A DNA stretch of 64,000 nucleotides from NCBI RefSeq assembly GCF_004379255.2, contig NC_056038.1, positions 6,176,729 to 6,240,728 of the forward strand, written 5' to 3'. Each line of letters starts with the position of its first letter. Within the stretch, counting starts at the first letter, position 1. The position numbers and the translations under genes were made by a program. The notes below the pieces were generated by a model. That model did not search any database. It saw only the letters and a program-made list of their open reading frames with translations, and had not been told where the DNA came from. This document shows positions 24,755-35,364 of this stretch, in pieces. The DNA comes from Salvia splendens (Eukaryota; Streptophyta; Magnoliopsida; Lamiales; Lamiaceae).

Positions 24755-27700
24755 ATGTCAAACTTATCTTATGAGTGTATGATGGAAACAAACAAATTGA
24801 CTAGGTCAAATTTCACGGAGTGGCAGAGAGACTGCCCAAAACTCAAGGCACAAGGTGCAATGAGTGGGAGTTCAGCTATGTTTGTCATTGAGATAAATAT
24901 ATCTATGAATAACTCACAATCCTGGGTATTGGATACCGCTTGTGGTTCACACATTTGTAATAATGTGCAAGGTTTAATTGACAGCAGGAAAGTGAGACCT
25001 GGGGAAGTAGACCTACGTGTTGGAAATGGAGCAAGGGTTGCTGCCGAACGCGTAGGAACTTATAGATTAGATCTTCCCTCAGGACATAGACTAGATTTAC
25101 ATAATTGTTATTTTGTTCCAGTTATTTCAAAGAATATTATTTCCATTCCGATGTTGGACATCGAAGGTTTTTCCTTCCATTTTGCAAACAGCAGATGCTC
25201 GTTTTCTAATAATTGATTGTTTTATGGAAATGCCTCTTTAGAGAATGGATTGTATATGCTTGAATGCAAACGGGACATTCTCAATGTGCAAAATAAAAGA
25301 CTTAAACTAAGTAATACGAATAATGCAACTTATCTTTGGCATTGCAGACTTGGTCATATTAATGAGAAAAGAATAGCAAGATTGAGAAAGTTAGACTATC
25401 TCACTTCATTTGATTTTGAATCATATGGTGCTTATGAATTCTGTCTCAAAGGAAAGATGACTAATAAGCCACTTTCTGGGAAGGGGGTGCGTGCTAATGA
25501 TGTGCTAGAGTTGATCCACACAGATGTGTGTGGACCGTTTCCAACTCAAGCAAAAGGTGGCTATTCGTACTTCATTACTTTCACTGATGATTTGACAAGG
25601 TATGGATATGTGTATCTTATGAAACACAAATCTGGGGCCTTTGAGAAATTTAAAGAGTTTAAGTGTGAAGTTGAGAAACAACTTGGGAAAAATATCAAGA
25701 CTCTCCGATCAGATCGAGGAAGGGAATACTTGAGCCGGGAATTTCTTGATTACTTGAAATCACATGGAATTCAGTCAGACTGGACACCTCCTGGTACACC
25801 ACAAATGAATGGAGTATCTGAAAGAAGAAACCGAACATTATTAGATATGGTTCGATCCATGATGAGTTTAGCTAGTCTTCCTTTATTTCTATGGGGTCAT
25901 GCCTTACTAACGGCTATTTACATTCTAAATAGGGTTCCTTCTAAATCAGTCGAGAAAACACTATATGAGTTATGGTGTGGCAAGAAAGCAAGTCTTAACC
26001 ATATCCGGACCTGGGTTTGTCCAGCTTTTGTTAAGAAAATGATGACTGATAAATTGGAAACTAAAAGTGAGAAATATTATTTTGTGGGATATCCTAAAGA
26101 AACTAAAGGGTACGATTTCTACTGTCCTGAAAATCACAAGGTGATAACATCAAGGAATGTGACGTTCCTTGAAGACAATTATGTCTGCAAGGAACAAGGT
26201 CAAAATACAGTAGATCTTGAAGAAATTCAAGAATCACAAGTTAACAATGAGGATGAGGTATTATCCACTGGATTGGACAATAACTCAGTGGGAGTTTTTG
26301 ATGATCTATTGGGAGGGGAAATTACTCTTAGAGAGGACCTTAGAGAGACTCTCGAAGGACCACCTCAAGACAATGAGATGCATCAAAAACAAGATGATAC
26401 AATAGTTGCATCACCTCTACCTCAAGAAGATCATAGTGATATTCATGAACCTTCTCACATACAGAATGAACAGCCTGAACCAGAGCAAAACCAACTCAAT
26501 AGGCCTAGGAGGATTCGTCGTGCACCTGAGAGACTGAATCTAATGGTTGAGAACCAAGATGATGAAGTTGATTTAGATGACGATGAGCCTAAGACCTATA
26601 CCGAGGCGGTGTCAGACACTGATCTAGAGAAGTGGCTTGAAGCCTTGATATCTGAAATGGACTCGATGTACTTCAACTTAGTCTGGGAACTAGTTGACTT
26701 GCCAGATGGGGTTTACCCCATAGGCTGCAAATGGATCTTCAAAAAGAAGAGAGATGCAGATGGCAAAGTACAAACCTACAAGGCTAGGTTAGTGGCAAAG
26801 GGTTATAGTCAGCGTGAAGGCATTGACTATGATGAAACCTTTTCGCCAGTTGCTAAGATCAAGTCCATTAGGATATTACTTGCAATTGCTGCATACTACA
26901 ATTTCGACATTTGGCAAATGGATGTCAAAACCGCATTTCTCAATGGAGAATTAGAAGGCAATGTCTATATGACACAGCCAGAAGGTTTTGTATCGAAAGA
27001 AAGGCCGAATGCAGTGTGCAAGCTAAAGAAGTCCATCTATGGACTTAAGCAAGCTTCGAGGAGTTGGAATATTTGTTTTGACAGAACAATCAAATCGTTT
27101 GGTTTTGTCAGAAGCAAAGAGGACCCATGTGTTTATAGTAAACGCGAAAATGGAAACGTCGTATACCTTATCATATATGTTGATGACATCTTGATTATGG
27201 GAAGCGATCGTTCCATGATGCAATCCGTGAAAGAATGGTTGTCTAGTTCCTTTATGATGAAGGATCTGGGTGATGCTTCCTACATCCTTGGAATTAAGAT
27301 CTATCGAGATAGACCAAATAGGATGTTAGGATTATCACAATCCACTTACATAGACAAGTTGTTAAGGCGCTTCTCAATGGAGAATTCTAAGAAAGGTTTC
27401 CTTCCTATGGGGCATGGCATTGTATTGTCAAAGAAGGATTGTCCTTCTAATGACAAAGAAAGAGACAGCATGAAAAGGATCCCGTATGCTTCGGCTATAG
27501 GATCTATTATGTATACCATGATTTCTACTAGGCCAGATGTGGCCTATGCGCTTAGCATGACACACAGATTTCAGCAAAATCCCGGTGAGGAACATTGGAA
27601 AACTGTTAAGACTATTCTTAAGTACAATAGAAGGACTAAAGAATATTTCTTAGTCTATGGTGGACAACCAGAGTTATCAGTTACTGGGTACACTGATGCT

Positions 27701-28165
27701 AGTTTCCAAACAGACCATGACGACTATAAGTCTCAGTCTGGATATGTTTTTATCCTCAATGGTGGAGCAGTGAGTTGGAATAGTTCCAAACAAGGTACAA
27801 CTGCTGATTCCACCACCGAAGCCGAGTATATTGCTGCATCTGAAGCTGCCAAAGAAGCAGTTGCTTTGTTAGAGTTCGTTAAAGAACTGGGTGTCATTCC
27901 GAGTGCCAATAGTGCAATATCTTTGTATTGTGACAACACTGGTGCTGTTGCGCAAGCAAAAGAACCCAGAGCTACGAACAGGAACAAGCATGTTCCCAGA
28001 AGATATCATCTGATCAGAGAAATAATTGAAAGAGGCGACATAAAATTAGAAAGAGTACCCACTGATGATAATTTGGCTGATCCTTTCACCAAACCGTTAT
28101 GTATTGCAAAACATAACAAGCACTTTGAGAGCTTAGGTGTTAAGAATGTTGGTAGATGGCTTTAA
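24755..28165 (+). pseudogene. Copia gag-pol remnant: gag deleted, TGA between protease and integrase
   Basis: One frame from 24755 to 28165 is interrupted only by TGA at 25214-25216. The start keeps the first gag residues (MSNLSYECMM...LTRSNFTEW), then jumps to what looks like a zinc-knuckle tail (QRDCPKLKAQG), so nearly all of gag is missing. The protease has WVLDTACGSHICN, where D-T/S-G would be expected. Integrase follows: zinc domain HCRLGH...EFCLKGK (one Cys apparently replaced), then catalytic D in HTDVCGP, D in LRSDRGREY and E in NGVSERRNRT. RT has WQMDVKTAFLNGEL and an intact YVDD (about 27178-27189). RNase H has GYTDASF and TTEAEYIA. Reading through the stop would give an otherwise long pol, so decay is recent or selective. 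It cannot encode a functional Gag. Confidence 0.93.
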
Positions 28166-29187
28166 GTCAGTGGGAGTTACAGTTTTATATGTCTTAGAAA
28201 CATTTTTTGTTGAGACAATATTACTTGATCACATTATATGAAAATTTTGTTTTCTATGGGTTTTGTGCACTTATTGGAATAATTGTTTAAAATGTTTGCA
28301 TTTATTCTAAATAATTGTTCCGTTGAATTATGACTGTCGTTAATGGTGTGAGACATTAATGATATAGTGTAATTCTAAAATAGCCCTAACCAACGATCAT
28401 CAATAATGGGATATTAATGATATGTTATAGGTTAGCATGGGGTTTGCATCACATTCTTCGAAAATGTAGTTGTTCTCACAACTATGAGATATTAGATACT
28501 CGTGATGGACACATGGTATACTTTGGAAAGTATTGGTATACCCTACTATTAAACTGTTTTGTTGAGTGTCTACAGTTTATTAGTACATGAAGTATGTAAT
28601 ATCCTAGGATCTGAGGTCATTACACATTTTGTTTGTTGAGTGGTATGCTTTGATCTTGTCCAACGCTTTGCCTCCCAAAGGAGGATTGAGACACGGACTT
28701 GTGTTGGGTACATCATAAGATAAATGGAAATGGTAGTTGAGCCAAGAATGAGATTCATTCATCGATTAGAATTTCGAGAGAACACTCAAATTCTCTATAT
28801 TACTTGACCATTAAGTCATTGGCCAATGCAAAGATATATTCAATTAAAGTAATTGAATATGATCGAATGGGTCATTTAATAAAGATGAGATAAAGTGATT
28901 GAGCTATTTGGATGACACATGACAAATCTTAGGCTCAATCGGGTGGTTCGTGAATGAAAGGATATTACTATAAACTTTGTGTAAAGGCTTGTTTACCGAA
29001 TTCACGTAAACGTCCGTCATATATCGAGCTACGCTGCCAACGCAGTCTAGGAGTTTTGTGCAGACTTCGATTAGATCGTCGTCGATAATGGGGGCCTAAA
29101 GGGTCACACTATATGTGTATTATGATCCGCTCAAGGGTACAATGTTATAGTTGTGTATTACATCTAATGCTAGTCCAAGTGGGAGAT

Positions 29188-29598
29188 TGAAAGATTAATG
29201 GGCTAGATTAGATTAATAGGAAATAATTCTATTGGGCTTGGTCCAATGTTACAATTATTCTATTATATATATCCTCTATTGTAGAGAACACATGAAAAAA
29301 AAAACCTAATTCTCTAAGAGAGAAAAGCGGCGCTACGTTCAACAGAGATTTCCTAGCTTTCTCTATAGAACGATTGTACCGAGGAATTGTTCCTGCATCG
29401 GATCAGAATACGCGTGGACCTCGATAGTAGTGGATTCAACTTGCAGGATACAATCGTAGAAGAAGAACAACACAACAAGTAAGATTTAGTTCGTTGTGTA
29501 TTACATGCTCAACTTGCAATATGATTATGAATCTAGATCTGTTATTCTTGTCTGCAATTTCCGCTGCGCTCATTAGATGAATACAAGAATTCCTAACA
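29188..29598 (+). repeat. 3' LTR of the copia element
   Basis: 411 bp, same ends as the 5' LTR. By eye the two LTRs differ at roughly 5% of sites plus small indels, so the insertion is moderately old, not new. Confidence 0.93.
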
Positions 29599-29660
29599 CA
29601 TGGTGCACATGGATAATTTCGTTGTTTTAAACTCAGTTCATATTTGGGTCACATTAGCCG

Positions 29661-29698
29661 ATGTGTTTGTGTTTGTGTTTGTGTTTGTGGTTGTGTTT
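29661..29698. repeat. GTGTTT microsatellite
   Basis: GTGTTT units repeat five to six times with one GTGGTT variant just beyond the copia insertion. Confidence 0.8.
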
Positions 29699-29967
29699 AT
29701 GGAGATGTGTCCCTTTCTCGTCTAGTAACACACTTATCGGCACTACTCACATGCTAGTCCACATATATATGTCCCCTCCAAAGCACCCACATAGACTTAT
29801 AAAGGAGGCACCACTCAGTCTATTGCACAATTTGCTCAAATATTCAGAGCTTGCATTTTAAATTCCAGTTCCGCTATTGCCTAACAGTTTATACCTCTGC
29901 CTAAGAGTGATTGTGATATACTCCACATTTTGTCAAATATTATGCTTGCATCTTAAATGACATCTTA

Positions 29968-30872
29968 GAGCATCCACAACCGTGCTCTTGCCAGCGGCAC
30001 GGTTGTGGGCCCGGGCGGTACTATTCATGCCTGCTCTCTGGCAAGAGCACAACACCCACAACTGTGCTCTTCCGCAAGGACGAGCACAATTAATATAAAA
30101 TTCAATTACACAACAACATTTTCATAATACTAAAATTCATTAAAAAAACCACAATAAAAATTACAAATTACAAATAAAATAAAAATTACAAATTACAAAT
30201 AAAATAAAAATTACAAAATTACAAATTACAAATTCGATTGGGTATGGCCGGTAGCCACTCGGAACGCCCGAATCTTGGGTGAGAGGAGGGGCCGAATATT
30301 CCGTTTCCGGACTAGGAAACGGTTGCGAACCGAACCATTCGGGGTTCCAACCGTGAGAGCCGCTTGGGTTGTCGTCGTTACCGGACATAGTGGTGTTGTA
30401 GGGTGTGAGAGGAAGATGAAAATGGATATGAGAGATTGAAGATGAGAATGGAGATGAGAGAATGATGATGAGAATTGTGTAGTGAAAGTGTGAATTTTTG
30501 GGAGTGAAATTGGGGGTATTTATAGATGAAAGTGTGTATTTTTGGGGTAAAAAAAATAAAAAAAAAAATTAATATGGGGAAAAACGGTTATAAACGGATA
30601 TAATTTTTTGGGGAAGTGAAATTTTTTTTTTTTATTTTTTATCGGTTTTTTTAATAAAAAACCGATTTTTTAAAAAAAAAATAAAAAATTGTTTGAAACC
30701 AACGGCTATGCCGTTGGCGAATGGGAGAGTGACACGTGTGCGTCCGCTGGCACGGACGTGCTCGATACATCGAGCAGCGCCGTGCCAGCGGCGCGGTTGC
30801 AGCGGCGGCGGTTCTTCGCCTTGCCGCTGGCACGGACGGCGGTGGCGCCAACCGCCACCGCTGCGGATGCTC
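29968..30872. mobile_element. Harbinger-type element, 905 bp, TTA target duplication
   Basis: GAGCATCCACAACCG at the left and CGCTGCGGATGCTC at the right are flanked by TTA at 29965-29967 and 30873-30875, the classical PIF/Harbinger signature. The interior keeps only the start of an ORF1-like gene on the minus strand, so it is a deletion derivative. Confidence 0.88.
30161..30388 (-). pseudogene. N-terminal remnant of Harbinger ORF1
   Basis: 75 codons starting MSGNDDNPSGSHGWNPEWFG, running into TAATTTGT-type repeats and stopping at 30161. No DNA-binding domain remains. The MSGD/MSGND start resembles the one in the element at 42768, so I assign it to the ORF1 family. Confidence 0.5.
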
Positions 30873-31828
30873 TTACTTTCTTATTCTCTCCTGTCTCCAC
30901 ATAAAAGACTTTGTTTTCACTCCATCTCTAAGTAAAAATCTTATTTGACCTTTTCCATCTGTCCCTAAATAAGAGTGAAATATTACAAACGATATAAACT
31001 CCAAATTTCATCTACTTACTTCTTCTTATAAAACTAATATATATAAATACAACTTATATTCCATTAAACATCATTTCTTAAAACCAATAACATAACAAAA
31101 TATAGTAACTCTTTATTTTGGAACTGAGGTCAAACAAACTGATCAATTGGAACTGAGGTCAAACAAACTGATCATGTCCAAAACGCCATCTAATTACTTT
31201 GACATCTTTCAAAGACAACCAGTCATGACTACCTACTTAGACTAGTTAAATGTAGAAATCGTGAGCCAATAATTGCATTTCCAAGATCATTCCATGTGTT
31301 AGGAAAGAGTAATGATAAACAACCAAATTTTGTACGACCAAAAAAAGTTTATACTATTAGTAATTTGAAGTATTAATTACATATTAAAATAATAAATATA
31401 GTTAATGGATAAGTTAAAAAAGACTTGATTAGTCTTTAGCCTCATTTTCAAAAAAAAAATTATATTTGAATAGCCTCTATATTAATTTTCAAATTTAAAT
31501 TAAAGTATGCATTAATTACATTTATGGTTCTGAAAAAGTAAAAAATTTATACACAAATCATTAATATAATCACAATATTATGCATGTTTTATGTACGCCC
31601 ATATATTTTAATTAAATGCATAAATAAACTCATTTTTTTTAAATAAACTAGTTTTTAATTGTACAAAATTTGATCAGATAGATTAGGAAAGAGTATAGTA
31701 TTCCCATTTCTTGTATAGCCGAAATATTAATTCAACTTCCAATTCCAAACAACTAAATTGATCAATATAGAACTTGAGCCACTCTTTCGAAAAACTCATG
31801 ACTGCAAATAAATTGAGAAAAATTTAAT
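30873..31828. other. AT-rich intergenic DNA with a short tandem repeat
   Basis: No gene. GGAACTGAGGTCAAACAAAC plus TGATCA repeats twice at about 31119-31174 (unit 28-29 bp). Otherwise featureless A/T-rich sequence. Confidence 0.5.
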
Positions 31829-32401
31829 AATCCGAAGCACACATCCCAGATCGAATTAGTACAAATATTTTTCTATTCATTTTGTCTTAATTTCAATATC
31901 TCAAAAGATTATTATTAATATACATATTTCATCATTTTGTTTCATTTTAATACACAAAAGCGGCAAACGACATCTACCCAAATCACCAATCCTCGCCGCG
32001 AAGCTGCCGGAGAACTCTGCCGTGCGGAGAGTCCGGATCCCCTCGCATCGCATTCATCCGAAATATCTCCGCCGCCCTCCTTAGCGCCTCCTCCGCCGTG
32101 TCCAGCTGCTCCGGCCGCCACACCCCCTCCCCCCAATTCCCATCGTAGCCGACGCTCTCGCTCTGCGCCGTCCCATCCGTCGCCTGAGTCACCGGCTTCC
32201 TCGTATCGCAAACCTCGATCTCCGACAGCGGAGACGCCTTGTGGTGCTCGTAATACTCCTTGTTGTCCCTCTCCTGCTCCTCCCGCTGCGTTTTCCGGTC
32301 CACTCCATCCTCCTCCTCCGGCCACGGGCTGCCGTCGATCCCCGCGCACGAGCTCCGCCGCTTCTGCTGCCCGAAGGGTCGGGCATAGGCCCCACGCCGC
32401 T

Positions 32402-32747
32402 TGATACGAGACATATCTTCTATATCTCCCATAATTTAGTAATTAATATCTTTATAGTATATTTTGCTTAGTTGGTTAAGATTAGATTAGATTTATTTGT
32501 CGAGGATTCGACATTATAAATATGTGGGAATATTTCATAATTATCAATCAAGAAATAAAGACATTTACGCTAGTTTCCCTTCTTCTTCAATATCAAACCC
32601 TAGTTCCTATCGTCGTTGATCGTCGGGCAAGGATCCCGCGACTTCACGGGGAATTGATCATAGTTCTTGTCGTGTGCGATCGACGGGCAAACGTTCCCGC
32701 GACCTCACGGAGGAATTTGTGCGAGGTCAAGGAGTAAATCCTTAACA
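32402..32747 (+). mobile_element. Solo LTR or TRIM-like insertion in the pseudogene exon
   Basis: A 346-bp insert begins TGATACGAG, ends CCTTAACA, and is flanked by CCGCT at 32397-32401 and 32748-32752. TG...CA ends with a 5-bp duplication indicate an LTR retroelement; with no internal domain it is best read as a solo LTR. It holds a TATA-like TTATAAATATG (about 32513) and two related segments of about 55 bp (GGGCAAGGATCCCGCGACTT / GGGCAAACGTTCCCGCGACC). The intact paralogue at about 45698 shows the empty site (CACGCCGCTGGACTCC). Confidence 0.85.
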
Positions 32748-33549
32748 CCGCTGGACTCCAGCTTCGGCGCTTTCTCTATCGGGGACTTCGGAGGAGTGTA
32801 TGTTTCGTTGTCTTTGCTCGTTGGCTCGTGCTTCGGCGGTCGCCGCCGCTTCTCGTCTTGCATCGCATCCGTAGGATACACATCCTTAGTAACAAGGATA
32901 ATCAATTTATTCAAACCATCCAACATTGAGAATTATTAAAAAAATATGCAAACAATATATAAGAACAACTCATAAAAACAAAATCGAAAAAACTTGGTCA
33001 AAATCAATGTTTTAAAAATTGGACCGGTGAGTGAACCGATGAAGCTACTAGTTCATAGTCCAATCGGTCCAATCGGTTTGATTACTAGTCGAACCATTAT
33101 ACTGTTATAAATGTATATATATTATTAAATAATATATAAAATATATTTAATTTAGTGAATGATAAAATATATAATATTAATAGTATATCCCAAAAACATT
33201 ACACCTCTACATATAAAATTTTAGTGAATGATAGAACTTTATTATTTTTTATCAATAAATATAATTAAATACATAAATTTTAAGTTATTGTAAATAAAAA
33301 ATTAATATTTTATGTATAAAAATAAATAAGTTCATATTATTTTAAAAAAATTATTATGGAAAAATAATTTTATACGTAAAGATATCTAAATAAACATGAA
33401 TTAAAAATATATGTTTAGTAAACAATATTAAACTATAATTAATAATATATATTGTGAATAATATAAGTAATTAGCGATACATAATTAAAGTTGATGATAA
33501 TTAAATATCATAATTAGTACTAATTACTTTGCTATTAAAAGAATTATTA

Positions 33550-33552
<3 letters not shown>

Positions 33553-33582
<30 letters not shown>
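33553..33582. repeat. (TA)n microsatellite
   Basis: An uninterrupted TA run of about 30 bases inside the element at 33003. Confidence 0.9.
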
Positions 33583-33590
<8 letters not shown>

Positions 33591-33637
33591 TGTTTAATAG
33601 TATAAGAAAAACTACTGTTTATGTTACATTCAAGAAG

Positions 33638-33709
33638 TCTTTGTGGTGTAGTGGTAGACTTGTTGCTAAGTTTGTCTAGAGGTCTTGAGTTCAAGCCTTA
33701 TTAAGGCAA
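33638..33709 (+). other. tRNA-like sequence inside the MULE-like element
   Basis: GTCTTTGTGGTGTAGTGGTA resembles a tRNA 5' half with a pol III A box, and GAGTTCAAGCC about 30 bases further matches a B box. The acceptor stem is poor, so this looks like a tRNA-derived relic or SINE head and not a working tRNA gene. Confidence 0.5.
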
Positions 33710-33721
33710 AAATTTTTAAAT

Positions 33722-34092
33722 AAAATTTTGAAAGGCATTTAAACCGATTTTCGGTTCCCAGTCTAAACCGGCGGGTCACGACGGTTTGATGTATAACTGG
33801 TTTATAGTGCCAATCGGATCGCGTACCGGTTCGTGGTCCGACCGGTCGAACCGACCAGTCCGGTCTGGCTTTTAAAACATTGGTCAAACCAGATAATCTA
33901 TACAATATACAAAATTTTGAAAGGCATTTAAACCGATTTTCGGTTCCCAGTCTAACCGGCGGGTCACGGCGATTTGATGTATAACTGGCTTATAGTGCCA
34001 ATCGGATCGCGTACCGGTTCGCGGTCGAACCGTCCAGTCCGGTCCGGCTTTTAAAACATTGGTCAAACTAGATAATCTATACAATATATAAA
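33722..34092. repeat. Tandem duplication of the element's right end (~185 bp x2)
   Basis: The segment from AAAATTTTGAAAGGCATTTA through GATAATCTATACAATATA occurs at about 33722-33910 and 33911-34092. It covers the right terminal repeat and its flank, so it arose after the insertion. Confidence 0.85.
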
Positions 34093-34175
34093 AGGGAAGT
34101 TTTGGAGATATTTACAAGAATGTCATCTTAAATAAAAAAAATACTTACAATTTAATTAAAACTGTTTTTAAAATT

Positions 34176-34870
34176 AGTTTCTATGTTATAGATGTGATTT
34201 ACAGCCATTCCAATTTTCTTTATCTAAAATTGGAGTAAATTTACTGTTATACTCTACTAATGCCATTTGACTAGACAGTTACCTATTGGTTATAAAACTT
34301 TATTCAAAGTTAATTTATGGTTATACTCCACTAAGAGCATGTCCATCGGTGCTCTTGCGCAAGGACGGCGTCCGTGCCGTCGGCAAGAGCAGACCCCTGC
34401 TCACCGCTGTGCTCTTGCCAACGGCACTGCCCTACTCGATGTATAGAGCACGTCCGTGCCAACAGCAAGAGCACGAGCAGTCGACGTGGCATGCTCTGGT
34501 TGGCCGTTGATTTATCATTTTTTATTATTAGTTTCTATGTTATAGATGTGATTTATGATCATTCAAATTTTCTTCATCTGAAATTGTAGTAAATTTACGG
34601 TTATACTCCACTAATGCCATTTGACTAGAAAATTACCTATTGGTTATAAAACTTTATTCAAAGTTAATTTACGGTTATACTCCACTAAGAGCATGTCCAT
34701 CGGTGCTCTTGCGCAAGGACGGCGTCCGTACCGTCGGCAAGAGCAGACCCCTGCTCGCCGTTGTGCTCTTGCCAACGGCACGACCCTGCTCGATGCATAG
34801 AACACGTCCGTGCAAACGCAATAGCACGAGCAGTCGACGTGGCATGCTCTGGTTGGTTTATCATTTATTA
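34176..34870. repeat. ~353-bp tandem duplication including a Harbinger left end
   Basis: Unit 1 about 34176-34528, unit 2 about 34529-34870, each running from AGTTTCTATGTTATAGATGT through GAGCATGTCCATCGGTGCTC to GACGTGGCATGCTCTGGTTG. A third partial copy of the flank (ATGCCATTTGGCTAGAAAGT) follows at 35368. Confidence 0.85.
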
Positions 34871-35364
34871 TTATTTTTTTAAAAAAATTTGAAAAATCTG
34901 AAAAATTCAGATTTAATAAAAAAAATCTCACTTCCTAATAAAATATATTCGTTTTTTCCACACTTTTAATTTATTTTTTCATTATTTTTACCCCAAAATT
35001 CATACTTTCATCTATAAATACTCTCATTTCAAACACAAAAAATGACACTATACCAAACAACTCTCTCAATCTCAATTTTTAGGATTTTTTTAATTTTTAG
35101 GATTTTAATTATGTAACTTTTAATTTTTTAGTAATTTGTAATAGTATTTCGCGTATTATTGATGCATTTAATATTATGAAAATGTTTTTAGTAATTGAAG
35201 TATTTAAATTAAATAATAGAATGGTGGGACCATTGCGCATGCTATTGCGGAAGAGCATGAATATAGGTGTTGTGCTCTTGTCAAAGACTGGGAGTAAAAA
35301 ATTAATAAAAGTGGGTCTGGGCCCATACGCATGCTCTTTGGCAAGAGCATGGATGAGGATTCTC
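34691..35364. mobile_element. Harbinger-type MITE with CTA target duplication
   Basis: The left end AGAGCATGTCCATCGGTGCT follows CCACTA, and the right end GGATGAGGATTCT precedes CTAATGCC, giving a 3-bp CTA duplication. The undisturbed site TACTCTACTAATGCCATTTG is seen at about 34250. The last 140 bp (GTGGGACCATTGCGCATGC...) resemble the right end of the transposase-bearing fragment at 40005-40143, so it is a deletion derivative of the same family. Confidence 0.7.

Larger units (their letters stand above)
22401..29603 (+). mobile_element. Complete-ended copia retrotransposon with CATGG target duplication
   Basis: Element 22406-29598 (7193 bp) is flanked by CATGG at 22401-22405 and 29599-29603. 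The LTRs (22406-22807 and 29188-29598) begin TGAAAGATTAATGG and end CCTAACA. The primer-binding site TGGTATCAGAGC (22809-22820) matches the 3' end of initiator tRNA-Met, and the purine tract AAGTGGGAGAT sits just before the 3' LTR. Order protease-integrase-RT-RNase H identifies Ty1/copia. The homologous site without the element is at about 41870 (GACGACATGGTCCACATGGA). The element is defective: most of gag is missing, and pol has an in-frame stop and altered active sites. Confidence 0.95.
33003..33879. mobile_element. MULE/MITE-like element with TTGGTCAAA target duplication
   Basis: Inserted in the pseudogene intron. The ends carry TGTTTTAAAA in inverted orientation (left at 33008, right ending 33879) next to GGACCGG/CCGGTCTGG and are flanked by TTGGTCAAA at 32994-33002 and 33880-33888. 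A 9-bp duplication suggests Mutator-like. The left end has five extra bases before the repeat, so the boundary is uncertain. The intact intron (about 45951, TTTGTCAAAACTGATAAT) is the empty site. Confidence 0.65.

Noticed and set aside
31937..32404. Plus-strand 155-codon frame over the pseudogene exon (and its twin at 45253-45822)
   Set aside because: Proline/serine-rich translation of the opposite strand of the duplicated gene; the minus-strand reading has the conserved exon structure.
33638..33709. Functional tRNA gene
   Set aside because: The A and B boxes are recognisable but the acceptor stem does not pair properly, and it lies inside a mobile element.
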